Source of the DNA: Hydrocarboniclastica marina | Lineage (GTDB): Bacteria; Pseudomonadota; Gammaproteobacteria; Pseudomonadales; Oleiphilaceae | Reading direction: 5' to 3' | Length of the DNA: 64,000 nt | Assembly (NCBI RefSeq): GCF_004851605.1 | Contig: NZ_CP031093.1 | Coordinates: 1,612,001 to 1,676,000, forward strand | Part shown: piece by piece, positions 18,988 through 28,139 of the stretch | Layout of the letters: every line of letters starts with the position of its first letter | How positions within the stretch are numbered: position 1 is the first letter of the stretch | Notes under the pieces: model-generated | Seen by the model: the letters and a program-made list of their open reading frames with translations, nothing else | What the model was told of the DNA's origin: nothing | Databases searched by the model: none | Translations under genes and position numbers: made by a program

Positions 18988-19479
18988 GGATTGTTCCTTT
19001 CAGCAATTGGGCTTCAGGGAGCCCGCTTGGGGCAGCCTCGTAAACCTGTGGTCAACTCGTCAATCCGTGGTCAGGCAGGACCTGGTAGGCTCATATCTGC
19101 CCCCCGGGTGGCTGCAACTGATCAGCGTACTTAACGACACTGCAGATCCGGGCGCTAATGTAAGAATGGCCTGAACGCGAACGGCCCAGAGCAGCATAGG
19201 CCCTACTGGAGCTCGCACTGCCGGAGCGCTAAGGAAACCCATCCTAATAAACTTCGCCATTCATGAGAAATACGGTCTGTTTATGGTAGCCAATAGGCCG
19301 GGCTAATCGGCTTCGTGTACTTGCTTCGCCCGGGTATCTGTGCGACATTAAACACTGTTTAAATGTACAGTTAAAGCCGTGCCAATCTATACCTCATGAA
19401 TGTTTGAACGGGCCCCGACGAACAGGATCTTTTCTGGGGCAAGAATTGCGCGCGCAAGACAGCGGAAGAGAGAATCATC
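18988..19479. other. Thiolase-yebG divergent intergenic region
   Basis: 492 bases with no credible gene. It carries the thiolase ribosome-binding site at the left edge and, towards the right, the LexA operator/promoter of yebG. The remainder (about 19000-19340) shows no structure that I recognise. Confidence 0.6.
19355..19370 (+). promoter_or_regulatory. LexA (SOS) box upstream of yebG
   Basis: CTGTTTAAATGTACAG is a full CTG-N10-CAG operator extended by A and T on either side (ACTGT...ACAGT), as in the E. coli consensus TACTGTATATATATACAGTA. It overlaps a possible -35 (TGTACA, 19364-19369) whose -10 would be TATACC (19388-19393), so LexA binding would block the promoter. Confidence 0.85.
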
Positions 19480-19782
19480 ATGGCAGTGAAGGCTTGTTAT
19501 ATGTCAGATCGAGATGAATCCCGGCTTTTCACAAGCAAAAAAGACGCAGATGCCTACGACCGGATGCTTGAGTTGGCAGAGAATATCTCCGCCATCATGG
19601 AGCACCGCTTTCCCGCACTGGGCGAGAAGGTCTCTGAGGAGATAGGGCTGTTTATTGCTGGTGAGCAGGACCTTTTCGCGAAAGCTATCAAGGGGCGGCC
19701 TGATGTACTGGGCGAGTGGCTGGCGGAGAACCAGGACAACGTAGCGGAGCTTTCAGGTCGCAAAAAGGCCGGTAACGAGTAA
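19480..19782 (+). CDS. yebG: SOS-induced protein YebG
   Basis: 100 residues. The N-terminal half matches the YebG family closely (MAV, then FTSKKDADAYDRMLELAENI), while the C-terminal part is acidic and charged. E. coli yebG is a LexA-controlled DNA-damage gene whose biochemical role is unsettled. The identification is strengthened by the LexA box 110 bases upstream. The ATG follows GGAAGAGAG. A bidirectional terminator stands between it and the convergent tRNA-Asn gene. Confidence 0.9.
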   Translation: MAVKACYMSDRDESRLFTSKKDADAYDRMLELAENISAIMEHRFPALGEKVSEEIGLFIAGEQDLFAKAIKGRPDVLGEWLAENQDNVAELSGRKKAGNE

Positions 19783-19853
19783 TCTTAAAACGGAGGCTTT
19801 CGCCGGTTAACCGTCATGGCCGTGGCGAAAACATGGGTGAGCTCAAGCGCAAA

Positions 19854-19881
19854 AAAAAGCCGCTCGTTTGAGCGGCTTTTT
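19854..19881. terminator. Bidirectional Rho-independent terminator
   Basis: AAAAAGCCGCTC (19854-19865), loop GTTT, GAGCGGCTTTTT (19870-19881), preceded by further A and followed by T. It can stop yebG on the plus strand and tRNA-Asn on the minus strand. Confidence 0.93.
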
Positions 19882-19888
19882 CGGTATT

Positions 19889-19964
19889 TGGCTCCTCGAG
19901 CTGGGCTCGAACCAGCGACCCACGGATTAACAGTCCGTTGCTCTACCAACTGAGCTATCGAGGA
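19889..19964 (-). tRNA. tRNA-Asn (GTT anticodon)
   Basis: 76 bases on the minus strand with a perfect 7-bp acceptor (TCCTCGA / TCGAGGA), D-arm AGCTCAGTTGGTAGAGC, anticodon stem-loop ACGGACTGTTAATCCGT with GTT, T-arm GGTTCGAGCC, discriminator G and an encoded CCA. All cloverleaf elements pair. Confidence 0.98.
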
Positions 19965-19988
19965 ATTGTCTCTGTCGACAGGGACGGC

Positions 19989-20017
19989 ATTCTAGGGAGG
20001 AGACGCCGGCCCGTCAA
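19989..20017 (-). promoter_or_regulatory. Promoter of tRNA-Asn
   Basis: Read on the minus strand, TTGACG (20017-20012) and TAGAAT (19994-19989) are separated by 17 bases. They lie just before the tRNA 5' end and are followed by a GC-rich discriminator (GCCGTCCC) typical of stringently controlled stable-RNA promoters. Confidence 0.8.
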
Positions 20018-20067
20018 GGCTTTTAGGCCTAAAAATACTAATCGCTTTTGTTTTTCACCTTAAAAGC

Positions 20068-21252
20068 TCAACTCAGTGCTTTCTGCAGGCGCTCGATGGC
20101 TTTTTCCAAAGTTTCCATACTGGTAGCGAAGCTCAAGCGCATAAAGCCCGGGGTACCGAATGCAGATCCAGGCACCATGGCCACGCCTGCGGTCTTCAGC
20201 AGGTGCTCTGCGAGTTCAACGTCGTTGCTGACGCCGTCGGTGGCATCGATGACCCCCTGGAAACTGGGAAAAGCATAGAAAGTGCCATCGCCGGGAATAC
20301 AGTTTACGCCGGGCAAACGGTTGAGTGCGTCAACCAGCCAGTCGTGGCGTTCATGAAAGGCTTTAACCATGACTGCTACACATTCCTGCGGTCCGTTGAG
20401 TGCGGCTTCTGCCGCAGCCTGAGAAATAGAGGCCGGGTTAGACGTGCTCTGGGACTGAATTTTTTTCATGGCCGCGATAACAGGCTGTGGGCCGGCTGCA
20501 TAGCCAATTCGCCATCCAGTCATGGAGTACGCTTTCGATACGCCATTGAGCACAAACGTACGGTCATAAAGTGCGGGGCATGCGTTAACAATGTTGCAGA
20601 AGGGCTCACCCGACCAGAGGATGTGCTCGTACATATCGTCGGTGGCAATCAGTACCTCAGGGTGCTTCAGCAGCACTGTGCCCAATGCCTCGAGCTCGGC
20701 GCGACTGTACGCCATGCCGCTGGGATTTGAAGGGCTGTTGAGTACGACTAGCCGTGTTCTCGGCGTGATCGACTCCGCCAGCTGTTCGGGTGTGATTTTG
20801 AACCGGTTGGCCTGACTGGTTTCAATAACGACGGGTACGCCTTCGGCCACCTTCACCATGTCAGGGTAGGAGACCCAGTAGGGGGCCGGAATGACAACCT
20901 CGTCACCCGGGTTCAGCAGCGCCAGGGAGAGATTGAAAAAGCTCTGCTTGCCGCCGCTCGATACCAGGATCTGGTTAGGCTCGTAGACGAGTTCGTTGTC
21001 CCGTTTGAACTTGTCGATGATGGCTTTCTTCAGCCCTGGTGTGCCGTCAACTGCCGTGTACTTGGTCTGGCCGCGACTGATCGCCTCGACTGCGGCTTTT
21101 TTGATATGGTCAGGCGTGTCGAAATCGGGCTCGCCCGCGCCCAGACCAATAATATCGTTGCCTGCTGCCCGGAGTTCTGCGGCCTTGTTTGTCACGGCCA
21201 GGGTAGGGGACGGTTTGATCTGCTGGACACGTTTGGAGAGTTGAACGTTCAA
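20068..21252 (-). CDS. aspC: Class I aminotransferase (aspartate aminotransferase, Ib type)
   Basis: 394-residue PLP aminotransferase of the class I fold. The subgroup resembles aspartate/prephenate aminotransferases of the Ib clade (KRVQQIKPSPTLAVTNKAAEL, GAGEPDFDTP, LNSPSNPSG). The Schiff-base lysine is K240 in NGVSKAYSMTGWRIGY, and the substrate-carboxylate arginine region FMRLSFA lies near the end. The start is TTG at 21252, supported by GAGGAG seven bases upstream and a normal family N-terminus; no ATG suits. Divergent from uvrB. Whether it prefers oxaloacetate or prephenate cannot be decided from sequence alone. Confidence 0.9.
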   Translation of the reverse strand: MNVQLSKRVQQIKPSPTLAVTNKAAELRAAGNDIIGLGAGEPDFDTPDHIKKAAVEAISRGQTKYTAVDGTPGLKKAIIDKFKRDNELVYEPNQILVSSGGKQSFFNLSLALLNPGDEVVIPAPYWVSYPDMVKVAEGVPVVIETSQANRFKITPEQLAESITPRTRLVVLNSPSNPSGMAYSRAELEALGTVLLKHPEVLIATDDMYEHILWSGEPFCNIVNACPALYDRTFVLNGVSKAYSMTGWRIGYAAGPQPVIAAMKKIQSQSTSNPASISQAAAEAALNGPQECVAVMVKAFHERHDWLVDALNRLPGVNCIPGDGTFYAFPSFQGVIDATDGVSNDVELAEHLLKTAGVAMVPGSAFGTPGFMRLSFATSMETLEKAIERLQKALS

Positions 21253-21317
21253 ACTGGCGCTCCTCGTTGGGACCTGATTACGTCACTGTGCCAGGGGCAT
21301 ACTCCGGCTAGTGAGCT

Positions 21318-21371
21318 GTGAATAAGTACTGGGCTGTTAATGGGTACCGGACTATGAATCCGTACTGACCG
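21318..21371. repeat. Three degenerate 18-bp tandem units
   Basis: 21318-21335, 21336-21353 and 21354-21371 align as GTGAATAAGTACTGGGCT, GTTAATGGGTACCGGACT and ATGAATCCGTACTGACCG. They lie in the aspC-uvrB divergent intergenic region. Degenerate, but the same phase is kept over three units. Confidence 0.6.
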
Positions 21372-21486
21372 CCCCAATGTTAGCATGTTGAACACTGATC
21401 GCTAAGCTGTGCGCCGCCACCAGGCGCGTGAAGAAGACGGGCCGCCGGTCCACTACTGACATCGATTCCGGAGGGGTTGCCCTTAC

Positions 21487-23517
21487 ATGGCGAAGACAGA
21501 TTCACTTTTCAGGGTTGCCTCGCCGTTCGAGCCGGCGGGCGACCAACCCAAGGCCATCGCGGGGCTGATCGACGGGATAGAATCCGGGCTTGCGCACCAG
21601 ACTCTCCTGGGCGTGACCGGTTCCGGCAAGACTTTCACCATCGCCAATGTGATCGAAAAAATTCAGCGCCCAACCATCGTGATGGCGCACAACAAGACGC
21701 TGGCAGCCCAGCTTTACGGTGAGTTCAAGGACTTCTTTCCCGATAACGCGGTTGAGTATTTCGTCTCCTACTACGATTACTATCAGCCCGAAGCGTATGT
21801 GCCTTCCTCAGATACATTCATCGAAAAAGACGCCTCGATCAACGAGCACATAGAGCAGATGCGGCTATCGGCAACCAAGGCCTTGCTGGAGCGTCCGGAT
21901 GCGATCATCGTCGCCACCGTATCCTCCATCTACGGCCTGGGCGACCCGCAGTCCTACATGAAAATGATGCTGCACCTCGACCGGGGCGACAAAATCGACC
22001 AGCGCCACATTCTCCAGCGTCTGGCTGAACTGCAGTACACCCGCAACGACGTCGAGCTGCACCGGGCCAATTACCGGGTACGCGGCGATGTTATCGATGT
22101 GTTCCCGGCAGAATCGGAGAAAGAGGCAATTCGAATCGAGCTCTTTGATGAAGAGGTCGAGCAGCTCAGTCACTTCGATCCTTTGACGGGTGAGGTTACG
22201 CGACGGGTTCCGCGCGTCACCATCTATCCCAAATCCCACTACGTCACGCCGCGCCAGACTGTTCTGGATGCCGTTGAGAACATCAAGACCGAGCTGGACC
22301 AGCGTCTCAAGCAGCTACGCGATAACAATAAGCTGGTGGAAGCCCAGCGACTGGAAGAACGAACGCGTTACGATATCGAGATGATGCTTGAACTGGGCTA
22401 CTGCAATGGCATCGAAAACTACTCGCGCTACCTTTCCGGGCGACCTTCTGGCGAAGCACCGCCGACGCTATTTGACTATCTGCCGGACAACGCCCTTCTG
22501 GTGGTTGACGAGTCCCATGTGACCGTCTCCCAGATTGGCGCCATGTATAAGGGCGACCGGTCGCGCAAGGAAACACTCGTGGAGTACGGTTTCCGTTTGC
22601 CCTCTGCCCTGGATAACCGGCCTATGCGTTTCGACGAGTGGGAACGTATTGCCCCGCAGATGATTTTTGTCTCGGCTACTCCCGGGAAATACGAGGAAGA
22701 ACACGCAGGGCAGGTCGTTGAACAGGTGGTGCGGCCTACCGGTCTGGTCGATCCGACCATCGTCGTACGACCGGCCACCACGCAGGTGGATGATCTGCTG
22801 TCGGAGATCAAACTTGCCAGCGACGCCGGTGAGCGGGTACTGGTCACGACTCTAACGAAACGCATGGCCGAAGATCTCACCGACTTTCTCCAGGAGCACG
22901 GGATTGCAGTGCGCTACCTGCACTCAGATATTGATACCGTCGAGCGCGTCGAGATCATCCGGGACCTCCGACGGGGCGAGTTTGACGTACTGGTGGGTAT
23001 CAATTTGCTGCGAGAGGGCCTGGACATGCCGGAGGTTGCGCTGGTGGCCATTCTGGATGCTGACAAGGAAGGCTTCCTGCGCTCAGACCGTTCGTTGATC
23101 CAGACCATGGGACGGGCAGCGCGAAACGTCAATGGTCGTGCGATTCTGTACGCCGACAAGATTACCGGCTCAATGGCCAGGGCCATGGAAGAGACCGAAC
23201 GCCGGCGCGAGAAGCAGATTGCCCACAACGAGGCTCATGGCATCACGCCGACCGGGCTCAACAAAAAAGTTGCGGACATCATGGAAGGTGCGCATTCGGC
23301 CGCGGCCCGCAGGCGCGGTGAAGTGCCTCAGGCAGCTGAAGAGCGGGCGGCCTATCAGGTTAAAGCGCAGGGCCGTACGCCGGCTGAAGCGCTGAAGTCG
23401 ATTTCCAGGCTCGAGGACGAAATGTACAAGGCAGCTGCCAATCTGGAGTTCGAGAAGGCGGCGCAGTTACGGGATGATATTGCTCGCCTGAAAGAAGCCT
23501 CGTTACGGGTGGGGTGA
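21487..23517 (+). CDS. uvrB: Excinuclease ABC subunit B
   Basis: Damage-verification helicase of nucleotide excision repair. 676 residues. The Walker A GVTGSGKT is at about 42-49, the beta-hairpin [13 protein letters not shown] inserts between DNA strands, helicase motifs include [14 protein letters not shown] and [12 protein letters not shown], and the C-terminal UVR motif ([26 protein letters not shown]) binds UvrC. The ATG at 21487 follows GGAGGGG. E. coli uvrB is SOS-regulated, but I found no CTG-N10-CAG box in the 234 bases upstream, in contrast to yebG in the same window. Confidence 0.98.
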   Translation: MAKTDSLFRVASPFEPAGDQPKAIAGLIDGIESGLAHQTLLGVTGSGKTFTIANVIEKIQRPTIVMAHNKTLAAQLYGEFKDFFPDNAVEYFVSYYDYYQPEAYVPSSDTFIEKDASINEHIEQMRLSATKALLERPDAIIVATVSSIYGLGDPQSYMKMMLHLDRGDKIDQRHILQRLAELQYTRNDVELHRANYRVRGDVIDVFPAESEKEAIRIELFDEEVEQLSHFDPLTGEVTRRVPRVTIYPKSHYVTPRQTVLDAVENIKTELDQRLKQLRDNNKLVEAQRLEERTRYDIEMMLELGYCNGIENYSRYLSGRPSGEAPPTLFDYLPDNALLVVDESHVTVSQIGAMYKGDRSRKETLVEYGFRLPSALDNRPMRFDEWERIAPQMIFVSATPGKYEEEHAGQVVEQVVRPTGLVDPTIVVRPATTQVDDLLSEIKLASDAGERVLVTTLTKRMAEDLTDFLQEHGIAVRYLHSDIDTVERVEIIRDLRRGEFDVLVGINLLREGLDMPEVALVAILDADKEGFLRSDRSLIQTMGRAARNVNGRAILYADKITGSMARAMEETERRREKQIAHNEAHGITPTGLNKKVADIMEGAHSAAARRRGEVPQAAEERAAYQVKAQGRTPAEALKSISRLEDEMYKAAANLEFEKAAQLRDDIARLKEASLRVG

Positions 23518-23536
23518 GTACCTGCCCGTCGGGATG

Positions 23537-24682
23537 CTAGACAGAAACCCTGTCAGGCGTCGCTGCGGCACGTGCAGGACCGATGATAACGGCAGCTTGC
23601 AGCGGCACCTGGCTGCCATAACGAGCCATGCTCTCGAAAACCTTCCGGTCAATGGGCAGGTACTGTTTTTCAGCAACGGTCTCACCCACGTCCATGTCGA
23701 CGTCCGGATCGTGAATGTACACGAACTGGTCGTCTATCGCGCAGAGCGTTACCCAATGGGGTACTCGGCTGCGGTTCAGCTGCCAGGTGCTTATCAGCAT
23801 GATGGGGATACGCCCCTGCTCGAGCGCTGCCTCCATTTCAGCCAGATACAGCGGTTCATGGCGAATGGGGATGGCAGTGTCAGCCAGCTGTAGTAGAAAG
23901 TCTTCATGAACCAGACGTAGCAGGTCTTTTTTACGTTCATTGCGGACGGTATCCAGAAAAAGGGGCCCGGCGCGGCTTACCTGAATCTCCGCGTGAAATC
24001 CGCGCGACCACGCTGCCAGAGCCAGGCCGTGGGGTCCGCAGCCACCGTGGCCAGACAACATATAGATGGTTGTCGCTTCGCGCCAGATACGAAGTTCCTG
24101 GTGCGTGCTCATGGGCACGTCATCCTGCAACGTAGCGAGGGCCATCATCAGTGCGGCGGGACCACAGGAGAAATCCGTAGTCTGGGCGTAATAGGGAATG
24201 TTCCGGAACCGCTCTCCCGGGCGCGAGAAAAGGATACGTCGTTCGAACCTCAGCGCATCACCATGGTCAGCATAATAGTCCTTGAGGGTTCCGAACTGGC
24301 GATAGCCCAGACGACGGTACAGTGCGATAGCGGCGGGATTATCGGTGCGAACCTCAAGGCGCATGACGATACGTCCCGCCTCAGCGGCAAGTGCTTCAGC
24401 CTGGCGGATCAGCTTCTCTCCCAGCCCTTTGCCCCTCGCGGCAGGCGCCACTGCGATCGAGTAGATACGGGCAAGGCGGGTCGCCTTGTGCATCAGAACG
24501 AGAGCGTAGCCATGGAGGATCCCATCGGCTTCGGCTATAACCAGGCGATCACCTGGTGCTTCCAGGAACCGTCGAAAACTCCGCCGTGAGATCCGGTCGT
24601 CCTCGAAACAGGTCTTCTCAAGGGCCACCAGAGCATCAAGATCGCCAGGCTGGGCGAGTCGGAAAGCCGGGTCTTCAATCAC
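23537..24682 (-). CDS. GNAT acetyltransferase fused to C39-like cysteine peptidase
   Basis: 381 residues from a GTG at 24682. Residues about 1-155 are a GNAT domain (acetyl-CoA loop VAPAARGKGLGEKLI at about 78-92, then YRRLGY). Residues about 165-370 are a papain-like C39-type domain with Cys in DFSCGPAALMMAL (C173), His in VPHWVTLCA (H309) and Asp in YIHDPD. The frame is open beyond 24682. GTG is chosen because AAAGGAG lies 11 bases upstream and the GNAT fold then begins at once; an ATG at 24724 lacks a ribosome site. It is divergent from the RimK-like ATP-grasp gene, an association described for amidoligase systems; an acyl- or peptide-modifying role is inferred. Confidence 0.85.
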   Translation of the reverse strand: MIEDPAFRLAQPGDLDALVALEKTCFEDDRISRRSFRRFLEAPGDRLVIAEADGILHGYALVLMHKATRLARIYSIAVAPAARGKGLGEKLIRQAEALAAEAGRIVMRLEVRTDNPAAIALYRRLGYRQFGTLKDYYADHGDALRFERRILFSRPGERFRNIPYYAQTTDFSCGPAALMMALATLQDDVPMSTHQELRIWREATTIYMLSGHGGCGPHGLALAAWSRGFHAEIQVSRAGPLFLDTVRNERKKDLLRLVHEDFLLQLADTAIPIRHEPLYLAEMEAALEQGRIPIMLISTWQLNRSRVPHWVTLCAIDDQFVYIHDPDVDMDVGETVAEKQYLPIDRKVFESMARYGSQVPLQAAVIIGPARAAATPDRVSV

Positions 24683-24869
24683 GGAATCTCGGTCTCCTTT
24701 ACAGGGTGATGAATCTGGCCGCATTATCAGCTTAAACCCTATGCAAACATAGGCTAAATGATCGGGCGCGCATGCGTAGAATCCGCAGCCACAGGTAATA
24801 GGCCTGGGCCGGGTAACGCAGTATGCTGCGCCTCCTAGAGTCCAGTTTCGGACATAACCTGGAGTATGC

Positions 24870-26375
24870 ATGGCACGCCTGCTTATTGTCGTTGATGATG
24901 CCCAAGATTGGGCTCCGTTCTACCCGAGCGAAGACGTGATCACCTTCAGTCAGTACCTGGAGTATTCAGACGCTCGCAGCAGCAGCAGCAGGCTGCGGGT
25001 CATCAATCTATGCTCCAGTAGTCGCTACCTCAGCCAGGGCTACTATTGCTCGCTTCTGGCTGAAGCACGGGGGCATCAGGTCGTGCCATCCGTCATGACG
25101 CTCAACGATCTTGGGCGGAAAGGTCTGTTCACGCTGCAACTGGACGCGCTGGATAACTCAGTATCCGGTTGGCTTGACGGGCAACTGGAGCGGTCGGCTG
25201 CAGCGCGTGAGAGTGGGGCGACGCCGCAATCGGTCAGGATTCGGTTTTTCTTCGGTCACACTGGAGAGGAAAGCCTGAGGACCTTGGGGCGGGCGCTATT
25301 CGACCGTTTTCCGTGCCCGATACTCGAGGTGGAATTCCGCCGGCGCAAAGTCTGGCAGATAGAATCGCTTAAGGTCCTGGCTGTGGCGGACCTTACGGAA
25401 GCCGACCAGGATCCGTTTGCGGCGGCCCTCGATCGGGTCAGTCGCGTGCTCTGGCGTAAACCCCGGTCGCGCCGGCGCTACCGTTTTGACCTTGCCATGC
25501 TGGTCAATCCTGACGAAGAAATGGCGCCAAGTGATCGCACGGCCCTGAGTCGTTTCGTCAGGGCCGGCCGCAAGCTCGGGATTGATGTAGACCTTATTAC
25601 CCGGAAAGACTACATGCGTTTGCCTGAGTACGACGGTCTGTTTATTCGGGAGACGACGTCTATCGATCACCATACGTACCGCTTTGCGCGAAAAGCGGAG
25701 GCCGAGGGGATGGTGGTAATTGATGACCCTGTATCGATATTGCGCTGTACCAACAAAGTTTTTCTGGCGGACCTTCTGAAGAACAACAAGGTGCCGACAC
25801 CGGGCACCCTGATACTGTCCCGTGACCAGGAAGATGCTGCGAAAATCGCTATCGACACGCTGGGCTTGCCCGTTGTCGTCAAGATCCCTGACGGGGCCTT
25901 TTCCCGGGGCGTCATCAAGGCCAAGGACGAAGCAGAACTCAAGGCCGCGCTGAAGGAACTCTTCCGGCACTCGGCGCTGGTTCTGGCACAGGAATTTTTC
26001 TACACCGACTTCGATTGGCGCATTGGCGTACTGGGCGGGCGCGCGATTTTCGCCTGCAAGTACTTTATGGTGCGTAATCACTGGCAGATCTACCAGCACG
26101 GGCAGAACAAGACCGACTCGGGAGGCTTTGAAACACTTCCCACCTACGAGGTTCCGCGCAAGGTTATCCAGGCGGCACTGAATGCGACCCGACTGATCGG
26201 TGATGGCCTCTACGGGGTGGATATCAAGCAGGCAGGAAATCGCGTCGCGGTAATCGAAGTCAACGATAACCCCAATGTGGACGCGGGCGTCGAGGACAAG
26301 TTTCTCGGCGGCGAACTCTATACACTCATCATGCAGGAGTTCCTCACCCGCATGGAAGCAAACCGCAAGGGCTGA
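24870..26375 (+). CDS. RimK-like ATP-grasp ligase with RLAN-type N-terminal domain
   Basis: 501 residues. An N-terminal ~200-residue domain (LLIVVDDAQDWAPFYPSE at the start) is of the type found only in front of RimK-like ATP-grasp ligases. The ATP-grasp part (about 205-495) carries VVVKIPDGAFSRGV in the nucleotide-binding loop and the Mg ligands D451, E463 and N465 (YGVDIK and VIEVNDNPN). Such enzymes join an amino acid or amine to a carboxylate, as RimK does with glutamate on S6; the substrate of this subfamily is unknown. A (AGC)n tract encodes SSSS at about 37-40. Divergent partner: GNAT-C39 protein. ATG after GGAG. Confidence 0.88.
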   Translation: MARLLIVVDDAQDWAPFYPSEDVITFSQYLEYSDARSSSSRLRVINLCSSSRYLSQGYYCSLLAEARGHQVVPSVMTLNDLGRKGLFTLQLDALDNSVSGWLDGQLERSAAARESGATPQSVRIRFFFGHTGEESLRTLGRALFDRFPCPILEVEFRRRKVWQIESLKVLAVADLTEADQDPFAAALDRVSRVLWRKPRSRRRYRFDLAMLVNPDEEMAPSDRTALSRFVRAGRKLGIDVDLITRKDYMRLPEYDGLFIRETTSIDHHTYRFARKAEAEGMVVIDDPVSILRCTNKVFLADLLKNNKVPTPGTLILSRDQEDAAKIAIDTLGLPVVVKIPDGAFSRGVIKAKDEAELKAALKELFRHSALVLAQEFFYTDFDWRIGVLGGRAIFACKYFMVRNHWQIYQHGQNKTDSGGFETLPTYEVPRKVIQAALNATRLIGDGLYGVDIKQAGNRVAVIEVNDNPNVDAGVEDKFLGGELYTLIMQEFLTRMEANRKG

Positions 26376-26439
26376 AAGACATCCAGCTGATTTTGCAGCC
26401 CGTGTGCTTAACATAGAGTCTTCGGTCGGGTCTTCCGGT

Positions 26440-27597
26440 TTACGGCACCGGCCGGGTTATCCAGAGTCGAACGCTGCCCAGCCAGGGAAGGTCTTCCGCC
26501 CGGCGGATCGCTTCGGCCCGCAGGTTCGGCATTGCGCGCGCGGAAGGTTTGATTGCCTCGTCGCTGTTGAGAAAGACTTCTACGGAAACACGCTCGTCCA
26601 GGTAGTGCAGACGCGTGGTGCCCACGTGGTTGAAATCCAGTAGCGGCTCCCAGCATTCCTTCAATGCCGCCAGCACGGCTGCGCGGCCGGGCAGGTCGAG
26701 GTGATCCGGCCCTCGCTCGTCCCTCTCCGGATCGATATGGAAGGTGACATCCTTGATGTTGCCGAAAGCCTCGCGGATGTTCTCGGTGACTCTGACGCCA
26801 ATCTGATGCCCTTCTGATACTGAGATTGAAGGAGCGACCTGTAAGTGAAGATCGAGCAGAAAGTCCTGGCCCATCTTGCGGGTGCGCAGTTCATGCACAT
26901 CCCGTACGCCTTCCGTGGTCCGGGCAAGCTTCAGAATCTCTGCTGAGTCGTTGGCGGGCATGGCAGTATCAACCAGTTCCTTGACGTTCTCCCAGGCCAG
27001 ATCCCAGCCAATGCGAGCGATGATCAGCGCCACCAGAATTGCTGCGATGCCGTCCAGCCAGGCGAAACCGCCCATGGCGCCGAGGGCACCCGCAAAGACG
27101 ATAATCGACGAGAAGGCATCGCTTCGGCTATGCCAGGCGTTGGCGATAATCAGGTCAGAGCCGATGCGCGTTCCTACACGGCGGGTGTACCGGAAAATCC
27201 ACTCCTTCGACGCGACGGATAACCCGGCGACAACCAGAACCGGCCAGCCCGGGATCCCAAGGGATCCACCCAGCCACATCCGTTGCACGCTATCCCACGC
27301 AATCGCGCCTGCCACGGCCACGAGCACGCCACCCATCAAGACCGTGCCAAACGTTTCGATACGTTCATGACCATACGGGTGGCCTTCATCGGGCTCTTGT
27401 CTGGCCATTCGGGCCAAAGCCAGGACCATTAGATCGGAAACGACATCGCTGAACGAATGGATGCCATCCACTATCAGTGCGTAACTATTGAAGAGTGCGC
27501 CAATGACAATTTTTGCCGCGCCAAGGGCACCGTCCAGGGCCATGCCGATTAGAGTGACTTTGGTCGCCTGGCGCATGTTGTCTGCGCGGATATTCAT
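26440..27597 (-). CDS. Cation diffusion facilitator transporter
   Basis: 385-residue CDF antiporter for divalent metal (Zn, Fe, Mn or Co). Six transmembrane helices in the first ~210 residues with metal-site motifs DGIHSFSD (D44, H47, D51) in helix 2 and NAWHSRSD in helix 5, and the loop HPYGHERIE. The cytoplasmic C-terminal domain (from about 215, DVHELRTRKMG) binds metal and dimerises; it is extended by about 90 residues beyond the usual FieF length. The His in the first motif suggests Zn or Mn rather than strict Fe, but the metal cannot be assigned. Convergent with the RimK-like gene and upstream of the AT-rich island. Confidence 0.9.
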   Translation of the reverse strand: MNIRADNMRQATKVTLIGMALDGALGAAKIVIGALFNSYALIVDGIHSFSDVVSDLMVLALARMARQEPDEGHPYGHERIETFGTVLMGGVLVAVAGAIAWDSVQRMWLGGSLGIPGWPVLVVAGLSVASKEWIFRYTRRVGTRIGSDLIIANAWHSRSDAFSSIIVFAGALGAMGGFAWLDGIAAILVALIIARIGWDLAWENVKELVDTAMPANDSAEILKLARTTEGVRDVHELRTRKMGQDFLLDLHLQVAPSISVSEGHQIGVRVTENIREAFGNIKDVTFHIDPERDERGPDHLDLPGRAAVLAALKECWEPLLDFNHVGTTRLHYLDERVSVEVFLNSDEAIKPSARAMPNLRAEAIRRAEDLPWLGSVRLWITRPVP

Positions 27598-27898
27598 CAG
27601 TTTCTCTGCCTCGTTCTACGCATGCTGTTACTCCATTAAAAAAACGTTAGAAAGACCAGATTGAGAGGGTTTGTCAACCCTGATTCAGGGGAAAAACGAC
27701 TTTTTTGGAAATAATTATGCACAGAAAACGACCACATAAATGAGTACGCCAAAAATCTGTCATTTGCCGAGGGAATTACCTTGCAATAGATAACGTATTG
27801 ATAAATAAGGATAATAAGGCTGTACAAAAAATGATCAATCTGACGCGAGGGCGGCTATCTCAAGGCTTGGGCTGATTTGCACCGCCGTTTTCAACAGA

Positions 27899-27923
27899 GT
27901 TATCCACAGATTCCGTGGATAAC
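27899..27923. promoter_or_regulatory. Inverted pair of DnaA boxes
   Basis: A consensus DnaA box TTATCCACA (27900-27908) faces TTATCCACG on the other strand (27922-27914), five bases apart. Together they form a perfect inverted repeat GTTATCCAC / GTGGATAAC with a 7-base centre. An AT-rich island is adjacent. There is no dnaA, dnaN, mnmG or parA nearby, so a titration, reactivation or regulatory site is more likely than oriC. Confidence 0.65.
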
Positions 27924-28110
27924 GTAACAAGTGCTTCACGGCACAGTCATTTTTGCCTGATATTCTCGAAAAACGAGTCTGCGTCCCGGCATTATCTGCA
28001 CGTCGGCGGGCGCGCGCCAAACAGAGTTCGAGCCGTCTGTTAAACGACGGACGACCAGCCACTACAGAAGTCGGCAAACAGCGCGTCAAATTCTCGCTGA
28101 GAATCAATAC

Positions 28111-28139
28111 CTGTCAGCGTGGTGCCTATCAGTTATAAT
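28111..28139 (+). promoter_or_regulatory. pyrD promoter
   Basis: CTGTCA (28111-28116), 17 bases, then a perfect TATAAT (28134-28139). Transcription would start near 28146, giving a leader of about 25 bases before the TTG start of pyrD. Confidence 0.75.

Noticed and set aside
19060-19260. 66-codon minus-strand frame upstream of the thiolase gene
   Set aside because: No ribosome site or family signature; lies in a regulatory intergenic region.
21253-21486. LexA box upstream of uvrB
   Set aside because: Searched by eye; no CTG-N10-CAG or close variant found.
25296-26414. Long open frame antisense to the RimK-like gene
   Set aside because: Shadow of a GC-rich coding region; no ribosome site and no family features, while the plus strand encodes intact ATP-grasp motifs.
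27636-27827. Small hydrophobic frame in the AT-rich island
   Set aside because: No ribosome-binding site; its composition follows from AT-richness.
27899-27923. Chromosomal origin oriC
   Set aside because: Only two boxes, and no dnaA, dnaN, mnmG, rpmH or parAB nearby.
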